Assembly (NCBI GenBank): GCA_030584065.1
Contig: CP129489.1
Coordinates: 3,822,235 to 3,886,234, forward strand
Origin: Flavobacteriales bacterium
GTDB taxonomy: Bacteria > Bacteroidota > Bacteroidia > Flavobacteriales_F > PHOS-HE28
Reading direction: 5' to 3'
DNA length: 64,000 bases
Part shown: positions 25,146-35,504 of the stretch, piece after piece
How the letters are laid out: each line of letters opens with the position of its first letter
How positions within the stretch are numbered: the stretch's first letter is position 1
Program-made: the position numbers and the translations under genes
Notes under the pieces: generated by a model
Database searches by the model: none
What the model saw: only the letters and a program-made list of their open reading frames with translations
Told to the model about the DNA's origin: nothing

Positions 25146-25906
25146 TCGCGGTGGAGGGCCTGGGCAAGCGCTTCGGCGAGGTGCAGGTCCTCCAGGGCAT
25201 CGATGCGGTGTTCCAGCGCGGCAAGGTGAACCAGATCATCGGCCGCAGCGGATCGGGCAAGAGCGTGCTGGCCAAGTGCATGGTGGGCCTCCACAGGCCA
25301 GAGGAGGGGCGCGTGCTCTACGAGGGGCGCTCCTTCCATGACCTGGATGCCGAGGAGAAGCGCGTGATCCGCCAGCGCATCGGCATGCTCTTCCAGGGCT
25401 CTGCGCTCTTCGATAGCCTCACGGTCATCGAGAACGTGATGTTCCCGCTGCGCATGTTCGGGCGCATGGCGCGCAGCGAGATGGCCGACCGCGCGCACTC
25501 CTGCCTGAGGCGCGTGAACATCGTGGACAAGGACGGTCTCTATCCGGCTGAGCTGAGCGGCGGCATGCAGAAGCGGGTGGGCATCGCGCGCGCGATCGCC
25601 ATGGAGCCCGAGTACCTCTTCTGCGATGAGCCGAACAGCGGCCTCGACCCGCAGACGAGCATCGTCATCGACGACCTGATCAAGGAGATCACCGAGGAGT
25701 TCAACACCACCACCATCGTCATCACGCACGACATGAACAGCGTGATGGAGACCGGCGAGCACATCGTCTTCATCCACAAGGGGCGCAAGTGGTGGGAAGG
25801 CGATCGCGAAGCGCTCATGCACAGCGACAACCAGGAGCTGAACGAGTTCGTCTTCGCCGGCAATCTGATGCGACAGGTGAAGCGCTCCCTCTCGGGCGGG
25901 CGCTGA
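25142..25906 (+). CDS. mlaF: MlaF-type ABC transporter ATP-binding protein
   Basis: ATPase of the phospholipid transporter formed with MlaE. 254 residues with Walker A GRSGSGKSVLAK, signature ELSGGMQKRVGIARAI, Walker B YLFCDEPNSGLDP and switch His in VITHDMNS. SGGMQKR is the form typical of MlaF. Its ATG overlaps the mlaE stop. A perfect hairpin terminator lies 20 bases beyond the stop. Confidence 0.95.
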   Translation: MIAVEGLGKRFGEVQVLQGIDAVFQRGKVNQIIGRSGSGKSVLAKCMVGLHRPEEGRVLYEGRSFHDLDAEEKRVIRQRIGMLFQGSALFDSLTVIENVMFPLRMFGRMARSEMADRAHSCLRRVNIVDKDGLYPAELSGGMQKRVGIARAIAMEPEYLFCDEPNSGLDPQTSIVIDDLIKEITEEFNTTTIVITHDMNSVMETGEHIVFIHKGRKWWEGDREALMHSDNQELNEFVFAGNLMRQVKRSLSGGR

Positions 25907-25925
25907 TCCATTCCGGCGCGCCGTA

Positions 25926-25965
25926 AAGCAAGAGCCCCCGTGCCATGGCACGGGGGCTCTTGCTT
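25926..25965. terminator. Perfect 40-bp palindrome, two-way terminator
   Basis: Positions 25926-25945 are the exact reverse complement of 25946-25965. The core is GAGCCCCCGTGCC and its complement, and A-rich and T-rich ends (AAGCAA, TTGCTT) frame the hairpin in both directions. It lies between mlaF and a convergent T9SS gene, the expected place for a bidirectional intrinsic terminator. Confidence 0.85.
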
Positions 25966-25979
25966 CGGGAAGGCTCCCT

Positions 25980-27851
25980 TTAGTTCAGCGTGATCCGTTG
26001 CACGGTGCTCGCCTGGCCGTCGGTGATGCGCACCAGATACAATCCGGCGGCGTTTCCGCGGAGGTCGAGTGTAGCGCTGCCGTTGCTACGGGTGCTCAGC
26101 ACCTCGCGGCCCAAGGGGTCGAGCACCTGGATGGCGTAGTTGCCGAAGGCCTCGGTGCGGAAGTTCACGATCCCGTTGGCGGGGTTCGGGTAGAGCGATA
26201 CGCCAGTGAGCTCCTGCTCGGGCATGCCAACGGCGCTGTTCAGCGCCAAGCGGATGTGGTAGGCGTTGCCGTTGCTGTACACCTGGTCCGCAGGGCCGGG
26301 GATGTCGATGCCGCTGGCAAGGCCCGGCTGGGGCACGGTGAGGTCGTCCACCACGCGCAGGTTGTTGGCGCCGCCGTTGCTGTACATCTGGATGCCGAAG
26401 AAGTAGCCGCCGGGCTGCATGTTCTGCGCCTCGGGGAAGATCACGGTCACCTTGCCGGCATCGATGTGGGCCTGGGTGATGTCGATCACGTCCGTCGAGT
26501 AAAGGGGCACATCGAGGTGGGTGTCGGCAGTGAGGGTGGTGTCATAGATGGAGGCGATGAAGTAGGAGCCCACCTGCGAGGTGCTGGTGATGCCGATCTC
26601 CATGCCGTAGACCATCTGCGCGGTGCGGAACTCGTAGTAGTTGAACAGCACCAGGCCGTCGGTGGCATCGGTGAAGCTGTTCGTTCCGGCAGAGGTGAGG
26701 GCCTCGTAGCCGGCGGGGTGGTTGCCGATGCCGTCGAGGGTATACCAATCGTTGTTCACCTCGAAGTTCCGGAGGTAGGCGTTGTTCAGAACGTCTTCCT
26801 CCTGATCGCTCTCGGCACCGGCCAGCGCGAACACGGCATTATACACGCCAGGCGCCAAGGCACCGCCGTTCGGAAGGGTAACATCCTGATCCATGGCGCT
26901 TTCCACGCCGCTGTTCAGGTCCACCGGGGTGCTGCTGGCGTTGAAGGGGGAGGCGCCAGCGACCGTCATGCTCAGTGCCACATTGGTCATCGGGTTCACG
27001 CCGAAGTTGAAGAAGTCGCCACCCACGCGCATGGTGGGGTTCAACTGGCCGGACGGAACTCGGCCATACTCCTCGCCATTTCCCGTGTGGGAGAGGAAGC
27101 CGTTCTGCAGCACCAGATCGTAGGCTGGCTGCTCGAGCACCTTCACGTCGTCCACATACCAGGTGTAGCCCCAAATGCCCACGAAGAGGAAGCGGATCCA
27201 CACCTGCGGCTGGTCGCCTGCTGCGGAGGAGATGTTGATCCGCCTGGTCACCGGGTTGCCGGGGGAGACGCCCTGGGTCAGCTCGCCGGGCGCGAACACG
27301 TGGAACACATTCGTCAGGCCGCTGATGTCAGTGCCGGGCTCAAGGTTGGTAGGCCAATCGGTGTTGTTGGTGCTCACCACCAGAAAGGTCTGCTCATTGT
27401 TGAAGCGGCGGTACTGGGTCTGGAACTCCACGATGACGTTCGGGTAGCCCGCCGTGCTGAATGAGGCAGCGTTGGTGATGTGGGCATACTCGAAGTTGCC
27501 AGAGGTGTTCACCCCGGCATCCGAATCATACATCGCGTAGCCGTTGGCGGCCGTTGTGCTCTCAATGGCGGGAGTTGGATAATCCCCGGTGCTGGCCAGA
27601 CCGGTGCCAATCTGCCAGTCGAGGTTTACCGGGCCGTCATGCGCGATGGCCCAATCGCCAGGAGCGGAGAAATCGCTCTCCCAGAGCACTTCGCTGCGCG
27701 CACCGCTCGCGGCGGGACCAACGGTTACGGCAGGGTCAAGTGAGCGCTTCACGGGCACGCGCGGACCCGCATACGGGGTCTTGCTCTGCGCCATCACGTT
27801 GCCGGCAAGGGCCACGGACAGCAGCAGCATCGTCGAGTAGATCTTCTTCAT
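25980..27851 (-). CDS. T9SS-sorted secreted protein, choice-of-anchor-J-like (623 aa)
   Basis: Secreted protein with a signal peptide (MKKIYSTMLLLSVALAGNVMAQ), an N-terminal jellyroll-like domain (WESDFSAPGDWAIAHDG onward, with ISSAAGDQPQVWIRF and WYVDDVKV), further beta domains, and a C-terminal type A sorting domain of about 75 residues (LYPNPANGIVNF ... GLYLVRITDG ... QRITLN). It should cross the outer membrane by the type IX system and be surface-bound or released. Function unknown. The start at 27851 is set by the signal peptide. Same architecture as the next two cargo genes. Confidence 0.85.
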   Translation of the reverse strand: MKKIYSTMLLLSVALAGNVMAQSKTPYAGPRVPVKRSLDPAVTVGPAASGARSEVLWESDFSAPGDWAIAHDGPVNLDWQIGTGLASTGDYPTPAIESTTAANGYAMYDSDAGVNTSGNFEYAHITNAASFSTAGYPNVIVEFQTQYRRFNNEQTFLVVSTNNTDWPTNLEPGTDISGLTNVFHVFAPGELTQGVSPGNPVTRRINISSAAGDQPQVWIRFLFVGIWGYTWYVDDVKVLEQPAYDLVLQNGFLSHTGNGEEYGRVPSGQLNPTMRVGGDFFNFGVNPMTNVALSMTVAGASPFNASSTPVDLNSGVESAMDQDVTLPNGGALAPGVYNAVFALAGAESDQEEDVLNNAYLRNFEVNNDWYTLDGIGNHPAGYEALTSAGTNSFTDATDGLVLFNYYEFRTAQMVYGMEIGITSTSQVGSYFIASIYDTTLTADTHLDVPLYSTDVIDITQAHIDAGKVTVIFPEAQNMQPGGYFFGIQMYSNGGANNLRVVDDLTVPQPGLASGIDIPGPADQVYSNGNAYHIRLALNSAVGMPEQELTGVSLYPNPANGIVNFRTEAFGNYAIQVLDPLGREVLSTRSNGSATLDLRGNAAGLYLVRITDGQASTVQRITLN

Positions 27852-28018
27852 CGTTCGTTGGGTTTCTGAGGGATTTACCACGAGGGGTTCGACCTGCAAA
27901 TGAAACGCTGCATCACGGCTTTTCCAAGGACGAAACGTTACGGATCGGCAGTCATCCTTGGGGGGCCGAGGAAGGCATGGATTCCTTCGGTGAAGGGGGA
28001 GGCCAGGCTCCGGAACGA

Positions 28019-28045
28019 AGCGGGGCGCCCATTGGGCGCCCCGCT
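28019..28045. terminator. GC-rich hairpin after the second T9SS cargo gene
   Basis: AGCGGGGCGCCCA (28019-28031) and its exact complement (28033-28045) around one base. It lies 29 bases beyond the stop of the gene at 28075-29988 and is probably its terminator, though no T-run follows. The rest of the 27852-28074 gap holds no gene I can support. Confidence 0.6.
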
Positions 28046-28074
28046 CAGGAATCCTGGCTTGAATGGCGAGCGGC

Positions 28075-29988
28075 CTAGCGCTCTACGGCCATCCGCTTGG
28101 TCACGCTGGCATCGCCGGCGCGCAGGGTGTAGAAGTACAGGCCCTCGGTGAGGTCCTGCACGTTCAGCTGCGTGCGGTAGGTGCCGGCCGGGCGGAAGCC
28201 CTCAGCGATGCGCTGCACCAGCTTGCCGCTCACGTCGTGGAGCTCGATCACCACGTTCGCGGCGGTCTCCAGCGTGTAGGGGATGGTGGTGTTCAGGCGG
28301 CTGGGGTTGGGGATGTTCTGCCCGAGGCCGATGCCGCTGGCGCGGTCGATGGAGGTGATGCTGGCGGTGGGGTCGAAGTTCATGCGCACCATCGGGGTGG
28401 CGGTGGTGTAGAACCAGTCCTCGCCTTGGGTCGGGCTGATGTAATAGATGAAGGAGGTCTGCTCCTCGCTCTCGCCGCTCACGCCGATGCGGATGTTGCC
28501 GAAGCAGCGGATGGTCACCATGTAGTCCGTGTTGGCGTCCAGCGCCACGGGCAGGTCGAACAGGGCCTTGGTGAAGTTGCTGCTGCCGGTGCCGCCCAGC
28601 ATGCTTTGCGTCACCACCACCTCTGGCGTCGTAGCAATCACGGGGAAGTCGGCTTCGTTGGGATTGCGCAACTCACCCACGAAGATCGCGCCCACCTCGG
28701 AGCCGTTGTTCAGGGCCACGTCGATGGAGTGCAGGTCCACCGCATTGGCGATGTAGAAGGTGTTGCCAAGGATCAGCACGCTGCCGTCACCAGCGCCATC
28801 CTCGAAGGTGGCAATGGTGCCATTGTCGCGGGCGTAGATGAACTGGCTCACGCCGAAGCTGCCCGTACCGGTATTGTCGGCGGGGGTGTTGTCCGGGTCA
28901 GCGGCCGAGATGGCGAAGGCGACATTGTAGGTGCCAGCCTCAGCGGGAGGGATGAAGGAGGGGTTCACCCACACCTTCTGCTCAGAGGGGCAGAGCGGGA
29001 AGTCGCCGAGATCCTGATCCTGGTTCAGCACCTCCGTGCCCTGGCGGGTCACGGTGAAATTCGCCACGGTGCCGGCCTGCGGGATGGTGCTGTTGTTCAG
29101 CACCGTCATGTTCAGGGGCACGGGACGAAGCTGGCTGTAGGGGAAGAGGGTGTACTTCAGCGAGTCGTAGCTGATGGCCAGGTCGAGGTCGAAGGCCGAG
29201 GTGCTGGTGCTGGTGACGCGCAGGTCGTGATCGTAGAGCTCCACGATCCGCACATCGTCGATCTGCCAGTGGTAGTGCGAGGTGCCGGCATCGCCATCAT
29301 GGCGGAAACGGAACTTCACGTTGGCCGGGTTGGCCTGGATGGCGCAGCTGAGGTTGATCTTGCGGGTCTGGGTGCTGGGGGTGCCGCCGGAGTTCACGGC
29401 GATGCCCGTGGCGGTGTTGAAGCGCTCGGGCCAGGTGAGGCCGCCGTCGGTGCTCACCTCCACGAAGTGGGGCGAGTTATCGCAGCAGTACCGCAGGCGC
29501 TGCTGGAACTCGAGCTCCACGTAAGGCGTGGCGCTGAGGTCGAGCACGGGCGACTCCAGGCTGCCTTCCCATGCGGTGAACTGATCCACGGGCAATGCCG
29601 TGGGGGTGCCGCCGGACCAGGTGCAGTTGGCGCTGTCGCTATTGAACAGCATGTAGCCATTGGTCACCGTTGTGGACTGGATGCGCTCGGTGGTGCCGGT
29701 GTAGGCACCTAGGGGGCCGGTGGTCTTGCGGCGCCAGATGTCGCCGTTGGGGCCCGAGGTCGTCCAGGCACCGATGCCGTTGTTCCCGGCCAAGCCGTTG
29801 GCAAAGTCCTCGGAGAAGACCACATCGCCGCCGGCGCGGTCGTTGCCGCTCGCAGGGATATCCTGGGTGGTGGTGGCGTTGGTCATGGCCGGACGGAAGT
29901 CCTTCCGCACCGGGCGCTGGGTGGCCAGCTGTGCGAACGACGCACCAGCCACCAGCAGGGCAGGGAGAATCAAGTAACGTTGGTTCAT
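28075..29988 (-). CDS. T9SS-sorted secreted protein (637 aa)
   Basis: Signal peptide (MNQRYLILPALLVAGASFAQ), then FSEDFANGLAGNNGIGAWTTSG opening a jellyroll-like domain with two neighbouring cysteines (RYCCDN), HWQIDDVRIVELYDHDL, a repeat-like middle section, and a type A sorting domain (QNIPNPSRLNTTIPYTLE ... GLYFYTLRAGD ... KRMAVER). Parallels the gene at 25980 in layout, so likely an old duplication. Role unknown; adhesin or structural surface protein are possibilities. Confidence 0.85.
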   Translation of the reverse strand: MNQRYLILPALLVAGASFAQLATQRPVRKDFRPAMTNATTTQDIPASGNDRAGGDVVFSEDFANGLAGNNGIGAWTTSGPNGDIWRRKTTGPLGAYTGTTERIQSTTVTNGYMLFNSDSANCTWSGGTPTALPVDQFTAWEGSLESPVLDLSATPYVELEFQQRLRYCCDNSPHFVEVSTDGGLTWPERFNTATGIAVNSGGTPSTQTRKINLSCAIQANPANVKFRFRHDGDAGTSHYHWQIDDVRIVELYDHDLRVTSTSTSAFDLDLAISYDSLKYTLFPYSQLRPVPLNMTVLNNSTIPQAGTVANFTVTRQGTEVLNQDQDLGDFPLCPSEQKVWVNPSFIPPAEAGTYNVAFAISAADPDNTPADNTGTGSFGVSQFIYARDNGTIATFEDGAGDGSVLILGNTFYIANAVDLHSIDVALNNGSEVGAIFVGELRNPNEADFPVIATTPEVVVTQSMLGGTGSSNFTKALFDLPVALDANTDYMVTIRCFGNIRIGVSGESEEQTSFIYYISPTQGEDWFYTTATPMVRMNFDPTASITSIDRASGIGLGQNIPNPSRLNTTIPYTLETAANVVIELHDVSGKLVQRIAEGFRPAGTYRTQLNVQDLTEGLYFYTLRAGDASVTKRMAVER

Positions 29989-30019
29989 GTTGTGTTGGGT
30001 TTCTGTTCCGAAAGGGCTA

Positions 30020-30027
30020 CGAAGCTA
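30020..30027 (-). promoter_or_regulatory. Putative -7 element for the 28075-29988 cargo gene
   Basis: TAGCTTCG on the minus strand, one mismatch from TAnnTTTG, 31 bases before the ATG at 29988. The remainder of the 29989-30143 gap shows nothing I recognise. Confidence 0.4.
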
Positions 30028-30143
30028 ACGATTGGGTAGAGTTAAGACATGCCCTTTCTCCGTCGCGTTGTTCGTCCCTAGGGGCCGATGGATGAAAGGT
30101 CGCCCAGGTGCAGGGCGCGGCGGTCTTTGGGTAGGCAACGGAA

Positions 30144-31922
30144 TCACCGAGCCACCACCAGAGGCAGGCGCATGGACCGTTCGCCCATGGTGAGGCGCAG
30201 CGCATGAGGGCCGGGGGCGACCGACCGCAGGTCGAGCAGCAGCTGCTGGTGCCCGGCTGAGAGCGGGACAGGTGCCCCTTGGAGCACGATGCGGCCGGCA
30301 ATGTCCAAGAGTGTCCATCCCACCAGGGCTCCTGAGGCAAGCTCGAACTCCACCCGGGCCGATTCGCTCACGGGCATGGGGTGGATGGCCGCCTCTGTGA
30401 TGACCGGTTGAGGCTCCTGCAGGCCGACCCCGAAGGGAGCCAGGTGCAGCCGCACCATCGGGCAGCCGGTGATCCAGGAAACGTCGAAGGTGAGACCCTC
30501 GAGGAGGGCAGCCCCGCCGACGGGTACGTGCCCGCTCAAGGCCACGCCAACGGGGCCTTGGCCCGTTAGTCGCTGGAGGCCAACGAAATAATCGCCAGGA
30601 GGGAGCTCGGGCGCGGAGGCGAGGGGCAGGTAGAGCGCGCCATTGCCCGAAGCCAAGGACAGGTCCTCGGCCGTGATGGCATGCCGAAGGGAGGTGTCGA
30701 TGAAGGCGAAACTGGCGTCGAACAGAATGGCTCGAACGAATTCGCCTTCCGTGGAGCTGGCATCCAGCACGGCGCTCACTCCTTCGGCACGGCTACCGGG
30801 TTCGGTCAATTCCAAGCGAACGGCCGCAATGAAATTGTCAGAACGGCTGATCACCCCTTGTGGGATGCCGCCATCGCAGCCCATGGCCGAATAGCCTGCG
30901 TCCCAACCCGGGCCTGTGATGCGCACTGGGGCATCAAGGGTGTTGTCAGTTGCGTCCTCGTCCGTCTGCTGAGCGCTTGCCACGCAGCGGAGCATCAGTT
31001 CGCCCACCCCTGTCGGCGCAGGGATCCCTTGGACCATGAAGGTCATTTGGTCGCCCGGGGCCATGTCCACCGCTGCGCTCGCTTGTGCCACGCCCAAGCT
31101 GGTGCCATTCAAGAAGGCCTCACAGCTGACCGAGACGCCGGTAAGCGCTTGCGTACCCCGATTTAGTACCTGCGACGTAACGGATGAAGTGCCCGCCTGT
31201 TCCAGCGGCAGGCGGCTGTAGCCCAGGCTTCGCGTGCTGGGGTCGAAGGCCGAGGCCACGGCATCCCCCGGGCTCACCGCCTCCATGGATAGGTCATGGG
31301 CCAGCCGCTCGCGCAGGCACAGGTCATCCACGGCGAAGCCGGAGGACCAGCCCCCGCCATCGCTCCACCGGAACCGGAGCCACATGGCGTCCTGGCCATC
31401 ATAGTCCGAGAGGTCGACAAAGAACCGCTGCCACTGACCGGAAGCCGGCGGCAGTGTGATCAGGGGCCAGAACGTGGTGCCATCGGTGCTCGCCTCGATC
31501 CGCGCCTCTCCGGCACCGAGCGTCATCTCATGGAATGCGCGTCCTTCCAAGGCTACTCCAGCGCGTCCGGTAAGGTCGATGGGCGCCGTGGTAAGGGTGG
31601 CGTCGTTCATGGCGCAGTTGCAGGGCGCGGCATCGTCGTTGGCCATGACGAAGCGGTTGCCGATCGGCAGGTCGGTCACAGGGAAGAAGCCGTTGGCATT
31701 GGCATCCATGGCTGTTCCGATCGCGAATGCGGGAACGGTCTCCCCCAAACCGGTGCCCTCGGGCGTCTGTCGCTCCACGGGGTTGGTCACCCAGCCCGCT
31801 GGCCATGCACCATCCTCGAAATCAGCGCTCCAGAAGCAGGCCGCCGCCTTGGAACCGCCCTGACCCATGCCAAGCGTCGGCAGCGTAATCGCTGTGAAGG
31901 CCAGGAGAAGCGCCTTGTTCAT
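30144..31922 (-). CDS. T9SS-sorted secreted protein coupled to gcvP (592 aa)
   Basis: Signal peptide ([21 protein letters not shown]), then [22 protein letters not shown] opening a jellyroll-like domain ([16 protein letters not shown]), a CARDB-like middle part ([20 protein letters not shown]), and a C-terminal sorting domain ([16 protein letters not shown] ... [18 protein letters not shown]). The ATG at 31922 overlaps the gcvP stop as ATGA, so it is translated after a metabolic enzyme, an unexpected pairing. Function unknown. Confidence 0.8.
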   Translation of the reverse strand: MNKALLLAFTAITLPTLGMGQGGSKAAACFWSADFEDGAWPAGWVTNPVERQTPEGTGLGETVPAFAIGTAMDANANGFFPVTDLPIGNRFVMANDDAAPCNCAMNDATLTTAPIDLTGRAGVALEGRAFHEMTLGAGEARIEASTDGTTFWPLITLPPASGQWQRFFVDLSDYDGQDAMWLRFRWSDGGGWSSGFAVDDLCLRERLAHDLSMEAVSPGDAVASAFDPSTRSLGYSRLPLEQAGTSSVTSQVLNRGTQALTGVSVSCEAFLNGTSLGVAQASAAVDMAPGDQMTFMVQGIPAPTGVGELMLRCVASAQQTDEDATDNTLDAPVRITGPGWDAGYSAMGCDGGIPQGVISRSDNFIAAVRLELTEPGSRAEGVSAVLDASSTEGEFVRAILFDASFAFIDTSLRHAITAEDLSLASGNGALYLPLASAPELPPGDYFVGLQRLTGQGPVGVALSGHVPVGGAALLEGLTFDVSWITGCPMVRLHLAPFGVGLQEPQPVITEAAIHPMPVSESARVEFELASGALVGWTLLDIAGRIVLQGAPVPLSAGHQQLLLDLRSVAPGPHALRLTMGERSMRLPLVVAR

Positions 31923-34780
31923 GCTTCGGCCGAGGCGTACTCCTCGATGGGTGGGCAGGTGCACACCAGGTTGCGGTCGCCATAGGCGTTGTCCACGCGG
32001 CTCACGGTGGGCCAGTACTTCCAGTCGCGGTTCACGCTCACCGGGAAGGCGGCCTTCTCGCGGCCGTAAACATGGCTCCACGTGTCGGCGCAGACCTCGT
32101 CGCTGGTGTGGGGTGCCATCTTCAGCACGTTGTCCGCCTTGTCGGCCTTGCCGCTCTCTATCTCGGCGATCTCGTGGCGGATGCCGATCATGGCCTCGAC
32201 GAAGCGGTCCAGTTCGGGCTTGGCTTCGCTCTCGGTGGGCTCCACCATCAGCGTGCCCGCCACCGGGAAGCTCACGGTCGGTGCGTGGAAGCCGTAGTCC
32301 ATCAGGCGCTTGGCGATGTCCTCCACTTCCACACCAGCGGTGCGCTTGAACTCGCGGCAGTCCAGGATCATCTCGTGCGCCACCATGCCCTGGTCGCCCA
32401 GGTAGAGGATCGGATAGTGCTTCTCCAGCTTCGCCTTGATGTAATTGGCGTTGAGGATGGCGTAGCGCGTGGCGTCGGTGAGGCCGTTGCCGCCGAGCAT
32501 CCTGCTGTAGCCGTAGCTGATCAGCAGGATCAGCGCGCTGCCCCAGGGCGCCGCGCTCACGGCGGGGATCGCCTTCTCACCACCGGTCTTCACCAACGGA
32601 TGGCCGGGCAGGAAGGGCTTCAGCTTGTCGTTCACGCAGATGGGGCCCATGCCGGGCCCGCCGCCGCCGTGCGGGATGGCGAAAGTCTTGTGCAGGTTGA
32701 GGTGGCACACGTCGGCGCCGATCTCGCCCGGGCTGGTGAGGCCCACCTGCGCGTTCATGTTGGCGCCGTCCATGTACACCAGGCCGCCGTTCGCGTGGAT
32801 GGTGCCGGTCACCTCCTTGATCGCGGCCTCGTACACGCCGTGCGTGCTGGGGTAGGTCACCATCAGGCAGCTCAGGGTGTCCTTGTACTGCCCGGCCTTG
32901 GCCTTCAGGTCGGCCACGTCGATCTGGCCGTCCTCGGTGGCCCTCACCACCACCACCTGCATGCCGGCCATCACCGCGCTGGCGGGATTGGTGCCGTGCG
33001 CGCTGCTGGGGATCAGGGCGATGTTGCGGTGCTTGTCGCCGCGCGCCTCATGGTAGGCGCGGATCACCATCAGGCCGGCGTACTCACCCTGGGCACCGCT
33101 GTTGGGTTGCAGGCTCACGGCGCTGAAGCCGGTGGCCTTGGCCAGGATGTCGCTCAGCTCGCGGAACAGCTCCTGGTAGCCCTCGGTCTGGTCCACCGGT
33201 GCGAAGGGATGGAGCGCGTTCCACTCAGGCCAGCTCAGCGGCATCAGCGTGCTGGCGGCGTTCAGCTTCATGGTGCACGAGCCCAGCGGGATCATGCCGT
33301 GCATCAGGCTGAAGTCCTTGTTCTCAAGCTTCTTGATGTACCGCTGCAGCTCCAGCTCGGTGTGGTGCGTGTTGAACACCGGGTGGGTGAGTATCCCGCT
33401 CTTGCGCTGGAGGTCGGCGGGCACCGCCATGCTGGCACCGTTGCCGCTGAGCGCCGGAGCGGGTTTGCCCAGGGCCTCGGCCAGGGCCGCCACCACGTCG
33501 TTCGCATCGCTCATGCGCACCGTCTCGTCGAGCGAGATGCTCACATGGCCGCCATCATAGCGGAAGTTGATCCCGCGCTTCTCGGCCGCGGCGCGCACCT
33601 TGTTCACATCGCCACCGCTGAGGGTGATGGTGTCGAAGAAGCTGCCGTTGGCCACGGTGTAGCCCAGCGCCTTCGCGGCCTCGGCCACATTGCGGGTGTG
33701 GGCATGCACGTTGCGGGCGATGCGCTTCAGGCCATCGGGACCGTGGTACACGCCGTACATGCCGGCCATCACGGCGAGCAGGGCCTGTGCGGTGCAGATG
33801 TTGCTCGTGGCCTTGTCGCGGCGGATGTGCTGTTCCCGTGTCTGCAACGCCATGCGCAGGCCACGACGGCCGCGTCGGTCCTGGCTCACACCGATGATGC
33901 GGCCGGGGATGAGTCGCTTGAAGTCCTCGGTGGTGCAGAAGAACGCAGCGTGCGGGCCACCGTAGCCCATGGGCACCCCGAAGCGCTGGCTGTTGCCCAC
34001 GCACACGTCGGCGCCCCACTCGCCCGGAGGCGCCAGCAGCACCAGCGAGAGCAGGTCGGCGCACACGGCGGTCTTCACGCCGGCCGCCTTGGCCTTGGCC
34101 ACGATGGCGCGGTGGTCGTTCACGCTGCCGTCGATGGCGGGGTACTGCAGCGCGATGCCGAAGTAGCCGTCGGCGGGATCGAGCGTGTTCACATCGCCCA
34201 CCACCAGTTCCACGCCGATGGGCGCGCAACGGGTGCGCAGCACGTCGATGTTCTGTGGGTAGAGGCCCTTGTCGGCGAAGAACTTGTGTGCGTTGGCCAG
34301 TTCCTTCGGACGCGCCGCGTACAGCATGTGCATGGCCTCGGCGATGGCGGTGGCCTCATCGAGCAGGCTGGCGTTGGCGATGGGCAGGCCGGTGAGGTCG
34401 CTGCACATCGTCTGGAAGTTGAGCAGCGCCTCCAGGCGGCCCTGCGCGATCTCGGCCTGGTAGGGCGTATAGGCCGTGTACCATCCGGGGTTCTCGAAGA
34501 TGTTGCGCAGGATGGGCGGCGGGGTCACCGTGCCGCTGAAGCCGAGCCCGATGTAGCTGCGGAACACCTTGTTCTTTGCGCCCAGCGCCTTCATGTGCTC
34601 CAGGTGCTCACGCTCGGTGAGCGCCTCGCCGGTGGCCAGCGGATGCGCGGCGCGGATGCCGGCCGGCACGGTGCGCTGGATCAGTTCATCGAGCGATGTC
34701 ACGCCGATGGCCTTCAACATGGCCTGGGTGTCCGCTGCGTGGGGTCCGATGTGACGCTCGTGATAGGTGACGGATTCCAT
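31919..34780 (-). CDS. gcvP: Glycine dehydrogenase (decarboxylating), P-protein
   Basis: PLP enzyme of the glycine cleavage system: decarboxylates glycine and passes aminomethyl to the H-protein. 953 residues, the full-length fused form, with the PLP lysine in [19 protein letters not shown]. The N-terminal half has [18 protein letters not shown]. The ATG at 34780 follows a perfect TATATTTG box by 24 bases. Other glycine cleavage genes are not in the window. The T9SS gene downstream is coupled by overlap. Confidence 0.97.
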   Translation of the reverse strand: MESVTYHERHIGPHAADTQAMLKAIGVTSLDELIQRTVPAGIRAAHPLATGEALTEREHLEHMKALGAKNKVFRSYIGLGFSGTVTPPPILRNIFENPGWYTAYTPYQAEIAQGRLEALLNFQTMCSDLTGLPIANASLLDEATAIAEAMHMLYAARPKELANAHKFFADKGLYPQNIDVLRTRCAPIGVELVVGDVNTLDPADGYFGIALQYPAIDGSVNDHRAIVAKAKAAGVKTAVCADLLSLVLLAPPGEWGADVCVGNSQRFGVPMGYGGPHAAFFCTTEDFKRLIPGRIIGVSQDRRGRRGLRMALQTREQHIRRDKATSNICTAQALLAVMAGMYGVYHGPDGLKRIARNVHAHTRNVAEAAKALGYTVANGSFFDTITLSGGDVNKVRAAAEKRGINFRYDGGHVSISLDETVRMSDANDVVAALAEALGKPAPALSGNGASMAVPADLQRKSGILTHPVFNTHHTELELQRYIKKLENKDFSLMHGMIPLGSCTMKLNAASTLMPLSWPEWNALHPFAPVDQTEGYQELFRELSDILAKATGFSAVSLQPNSGAQGEYAGLMVIRAYHEARGDKHRNIALIPSSAHGTNPASAVMAGMQVVVVRATEDGQIDVADLKAKAGQYKDTLSCLMVTYPSTHGVYEAAIKEVTGTIHANGGLVYMDGANMNAQVGLTSPGEIGADVCHLNLHKTFAIPHGGGGPGMGPICVNDKLKPFLPGHPLVKTGGEKAIPAVSAAPWGSALILLISYGYSRMLGGNGLTDATRYAILNANYIKAKLEKHYPILYLGDQGMVAHEMILDCREFKRTAGVEVEDIAKRLMDYGFHAPTVSFPVAGTLMVEPTESEAKPELDRFVEAMIGIRHEIAEIESGKADKADNVLKMAPHTSDEVCADTWSHVYGREKAAFPVSVNRDWKYWPTVSRVDNAYGDRNLVCTCPPIEEYASAEA

Positions 34781-34804
34781 GATGGGTGCGCTGTGGAAAG
34801 CGCG

Positions 34805-34812
34805 CAAATATA
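34805..34812 (-). promoter_or_regulatory. -7 promoter element of gcvP
   Basis: TATATTTG on the minus strand, a perfect TAnnTTTG, 24 bases before the gcvP ATG. It stands back to back with the plus-strand box at 34839-34846. Confidence 0.65.
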
Positions 34813-34838
34813 CCCTTGGGGTACCTGCGGCACCCTCC

Positions 34839-34846
34839 TACCTTTG
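34839..34846 (+). promoter_or_regulatory. -7 promoter element of the secreted-protein gene at 34857
   Basis: TACCTTTG, a perfect TAnnTTTG, followed by GCCG; the ATG is 11 bases after the box starts its tail (34857). Implies a leader of only a few bases. Confidence 0.6.
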
Positions 34847-34856
34847 GCCGCACTGC

Positions 34857-35501
34857 ATGCGTTCGCTGGCTTTCCTTCTCTCCGTTGCCTTCGGGTGGGC
34901 GGCTTGCGCGCAATCGCCCTTTCGTCCGGACCGCATCCTGCTGATGAACGGGGAGATCATCGAGACGAAAGTACTCGGGCAGAGCACCTTGGAGATCCGC
35001 TACCTGGAGTTCCCTCGCAAAGGAGTGGCGAAGGAACGGTCCGAGCCCACCGAGAATGTGTTCAGTGTCACCGACAGCCTGGGTCGCGAGCGCATCTGGT
35101 ACTTCCACGACACGGTGTTCGGCAATGAGCTGACGGTGCAGGAGATGCGATGGTTCATCAAAGGCGAGCAGGATGCCCGAGCAGCCTACCGCCCGCGCAT
35201 CGCCACGTGGGGCGGCTTTGTTTTCGGTGCCGGAGCGAGCATTGCGGCCAATCTCGAGGTGAACGCCCTGTTCCTTCCCCCTGTGTACGCCGCAGCCATG
35301 ATCCTGCCTCGGGTGCATGTCACCAGGGGCTCCCTCAGCGATCCCTACCTGGAGGGCGAGCCCAACTATGCGTACGGGTATGCCAAGGTGGGCCGCACCA
35401 AGCGTGTGGTCAGGTCGCTGCTAAGCACGGCAGCCGGCATCGCCGTAGGCGTAGGGGTGCGCCAGTTCCTCATCAATCCGAACCTGGAGGGCTACGATTA
35501 G
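34857..35501 (+). CDS. Secreted or membrane-associated protein of unknown function
   Basis: 214 residues. Signal peptide (MRSLAFLLSVAFGWAACAQ), then a small beta-rich region that reads like a surface-exposed repeat domain (ILLMNGEIIETKVLGQSTLEIRY), and a glycine- and alanine-rich hydrophobic stretch (WGGFVFGAGASIAANLEV) plus a second (LLSTAAGIAVGVGV) that may insert in a membrane. I do not recognise the family. Four bases separate it from the UbiA-like gene, suggesting an operon. Confidence 0.6.
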   Translation: MRSLAFLLSVAFGWAACAQSPFRPDRILLMNGEIIETKVLGQSTLEIRYLEFPRKGVAKERSEPTENVFSVTDSLGRERIWYFHDTVFGNELTVQEMRWFIKGEQDARAAYRPRIATWGGFVFGAGASIAANLEVNALFLPPVYAAAMILPRVHVTRGSLSDPYLEGEPNYAYGYAKVGRTKRVVRSLLSTAAGIAVGVGVRQFLINPNLEGYD

Positions 35502-35504
35502 TCC

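Noticed and set aside
32072-35128. A very long open frame on the plus strand opposite gcvP (about 1018 codons)
   Set aside because: It is antisense to a certain gene, and its product is an Ala/Gly/His/Val-rich string without motifs. High GC at third codon positions suppresses stops on the opposite strand, which explains it.
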